64,000 nt of DNA, from NCBI RefSeq assembly GCF_020184175.1, contig NC_065532.1, positions 39,122,287 through 39,186,286 of the forward strand, written 5' to 3'. Of the stretch, positions 63,976-64,000 are shown one piece after another. A program made the position numbers and the translations under genes. The notes beneath the pieces were generated by a model, which was not told the origin of the DNA, made no database searches, and worked only from the letters and a program-made list of their open reading frames with translations. This stretch comes from Aphis gossypii (taxonomy: Eukaryota > Arthropoda > Insecta > Hemiptera > Aphididae). Every line of letters begins with the position of its first letter. Positions within the stretch are counted from its first letter, which is position 1.

Positions 63976-64000
63976 GTAAATTATTATTTAAACATGTGCA

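Noticed and set aside
1..64000. CRISPR arrays, bacterial operons, riboswitches
   Set aside because: Nothing of these types is present; gene structure is that of an animal nuclear genome.

Overview
The window looks like a nuclear genome segment from an insect, most likely an aphid. The sequence is very AT-rich (around 70% by eye) and carries short GC/CpG-rich islands over regulatory or coding DNA. Genes have small phase-matched exons with GTAAGT-like donors, TTAGG-type repeats occur, and the two named genes belong to animal families. The species call is inference. I rebuilt exons by joining open frames at splice sites that agree in phase.

Layout. (1) 1-9 kb, minus strand: the first coding exon of an Odd-skipped family zinc-finger transcription factor (2935-3710). 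It lies between a >2.9 kb intron whose 3' exons are outside the window and a ~4.2 kb upstream intron. That upstream intron leads to a GC-rich candidate promoter and noncoding exon near 8 kb. (2) 9-27 kb: no conventional host gene. It holds a decayed MADF-like coding remnant (9711-9878) between two diverged direct repeats, an apparently intact Phantom-type Mutator-like transposon (16359-20032), and a possible orphan exon (20669-20782). The transposon has long inverted repeats, a perfect 9-bp target duplication and an in-phase two-exon transposase. Its intron holds a second, 599-bp foldback element with its own perfect 8-bp target duplication. (3) 27.7-43.3 kb, minus strand: a complete 17-coding-exon cadherin gene, Cad86C, predicted 1279 aa: signal peptide, about six cadherin repeats, membrane-proximal domain, transmembrane helix and ~450-aa cytoplasmic tail. 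(4) 43-51 kb: intergenic DNA with short repeat and transposon fragments. (5) 51.2-55.7 kb, plus strand: a divergent nine-exon Ro60 (TROVE + vWFA) gene, predicted 741 aa. It has a large low-complexity insertion and a broken MIDAS metal-binding motif. (6) 59.0-60.5 kb, plus strand: a four-exon gene for a 178-aa protein with a clear N-myristoylation signal, family not recognised. (7) 63.87 kb to the end: first coding exon of another plus-strand gene.

The host genes show no operon-like relation and look like unrelated neighbours. The most interesting items are the nested intact transposon with its intronic hairpin, and the Ro60 homologue that keeps its fold pattern but has lost the MIDAS residues.
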